Origin: Phytopseudomonas dryadis
Lineage (GTDB): Bacteria > Pseudomonadota > Gammaproteobacteria > Pseudomonadales > Pseudomonadaceae
Direction of reading: 5' to 3'
Assembly (NCBI RefSeq): GCF_004327355.1
Contig: NZ_QJUM01000027.1
Location: 1-64,000 of the forward strand
DNA: 64,000 nucleotides
The text below holds more notes on this DNA, generated by a model, which was not told the DNA's origin, searched no databases, and saw only the letters and a program-made list of their open reading frames with translations. The first letter of the stretch is position 1. The DNA is not shown here.

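Overview
The window is high-GC DNA with the look of a Pseudomonas-type gammaproteobacterial chromosome. This rests on codon choice, IS5-family elements, and two parvulin-type lipoproteins. I cannot name the species. Apart from one insertion sequence, every gene I accept lies on the minus strand, so the locus reads from right to left.

Layout in transcription order: (1) 64000-26309, the 3' part of one enormous gene. About 12,560 in-frame codons lie in the window and the start is beyond the right edge. It is built from Ig-like domains, LVIVD-type beta-propellers, Big_5-like and IPT/TIG domains, thrombospondin type 3 (TSP3) calcium repeats, carboxypeptidase-regulatory domains and a recurrent uncharacterised beta domain. 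(2) 26209-24514, two overlapping genes for lipoproteins of the SurA/PpiC parvulin type. The first keeps a canonical rotamase domain and the second does not. (3) 24431-17094, a 2,445-aa secreted protein with two Cys-containing N-terminal modules, about 13 TSP3 double repeats and Ig-like domains. (4) 17070-10420, a 2,216-aa secreted protein ending in a PD-(D/E)xK nuclease-like domain. It is overlapped by 8 nt by a small AT-rich gene, the expected arrangement of a polymorphic toxin and its immunity gene. (5) 9568-1, an accessory tail of displaced modules. It holds a small immunity-like gene, then an orphan toxin module that repeats part of the big toxin almost base for base and ends in a different PD-(D/E)xK-like domain. 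An IS5 element has split this module. A second immunity gene, another small gene, a third fragment of the shared segment and the 5' end of a further transposase follow.

The close spacing from 26209 to 10420 suggests one transcription unit. My reading is a polymorphic toxin locus that is neither Rhs nor CdiA nor MuF. A giant surface or secreted scaffold and a TSP3 protein are made together with two membrane-anchored folding factors and a toxin. The toxin's C-terminal warhead can be swapped by homologous recombination through a shared segment of about 0.6-1.0 kb, carried three times here. The export route and the giant protein's N-terminus are not in the window. Toxicity, immunity pairing and co-function of the five large genes are inferences from architecture and context.
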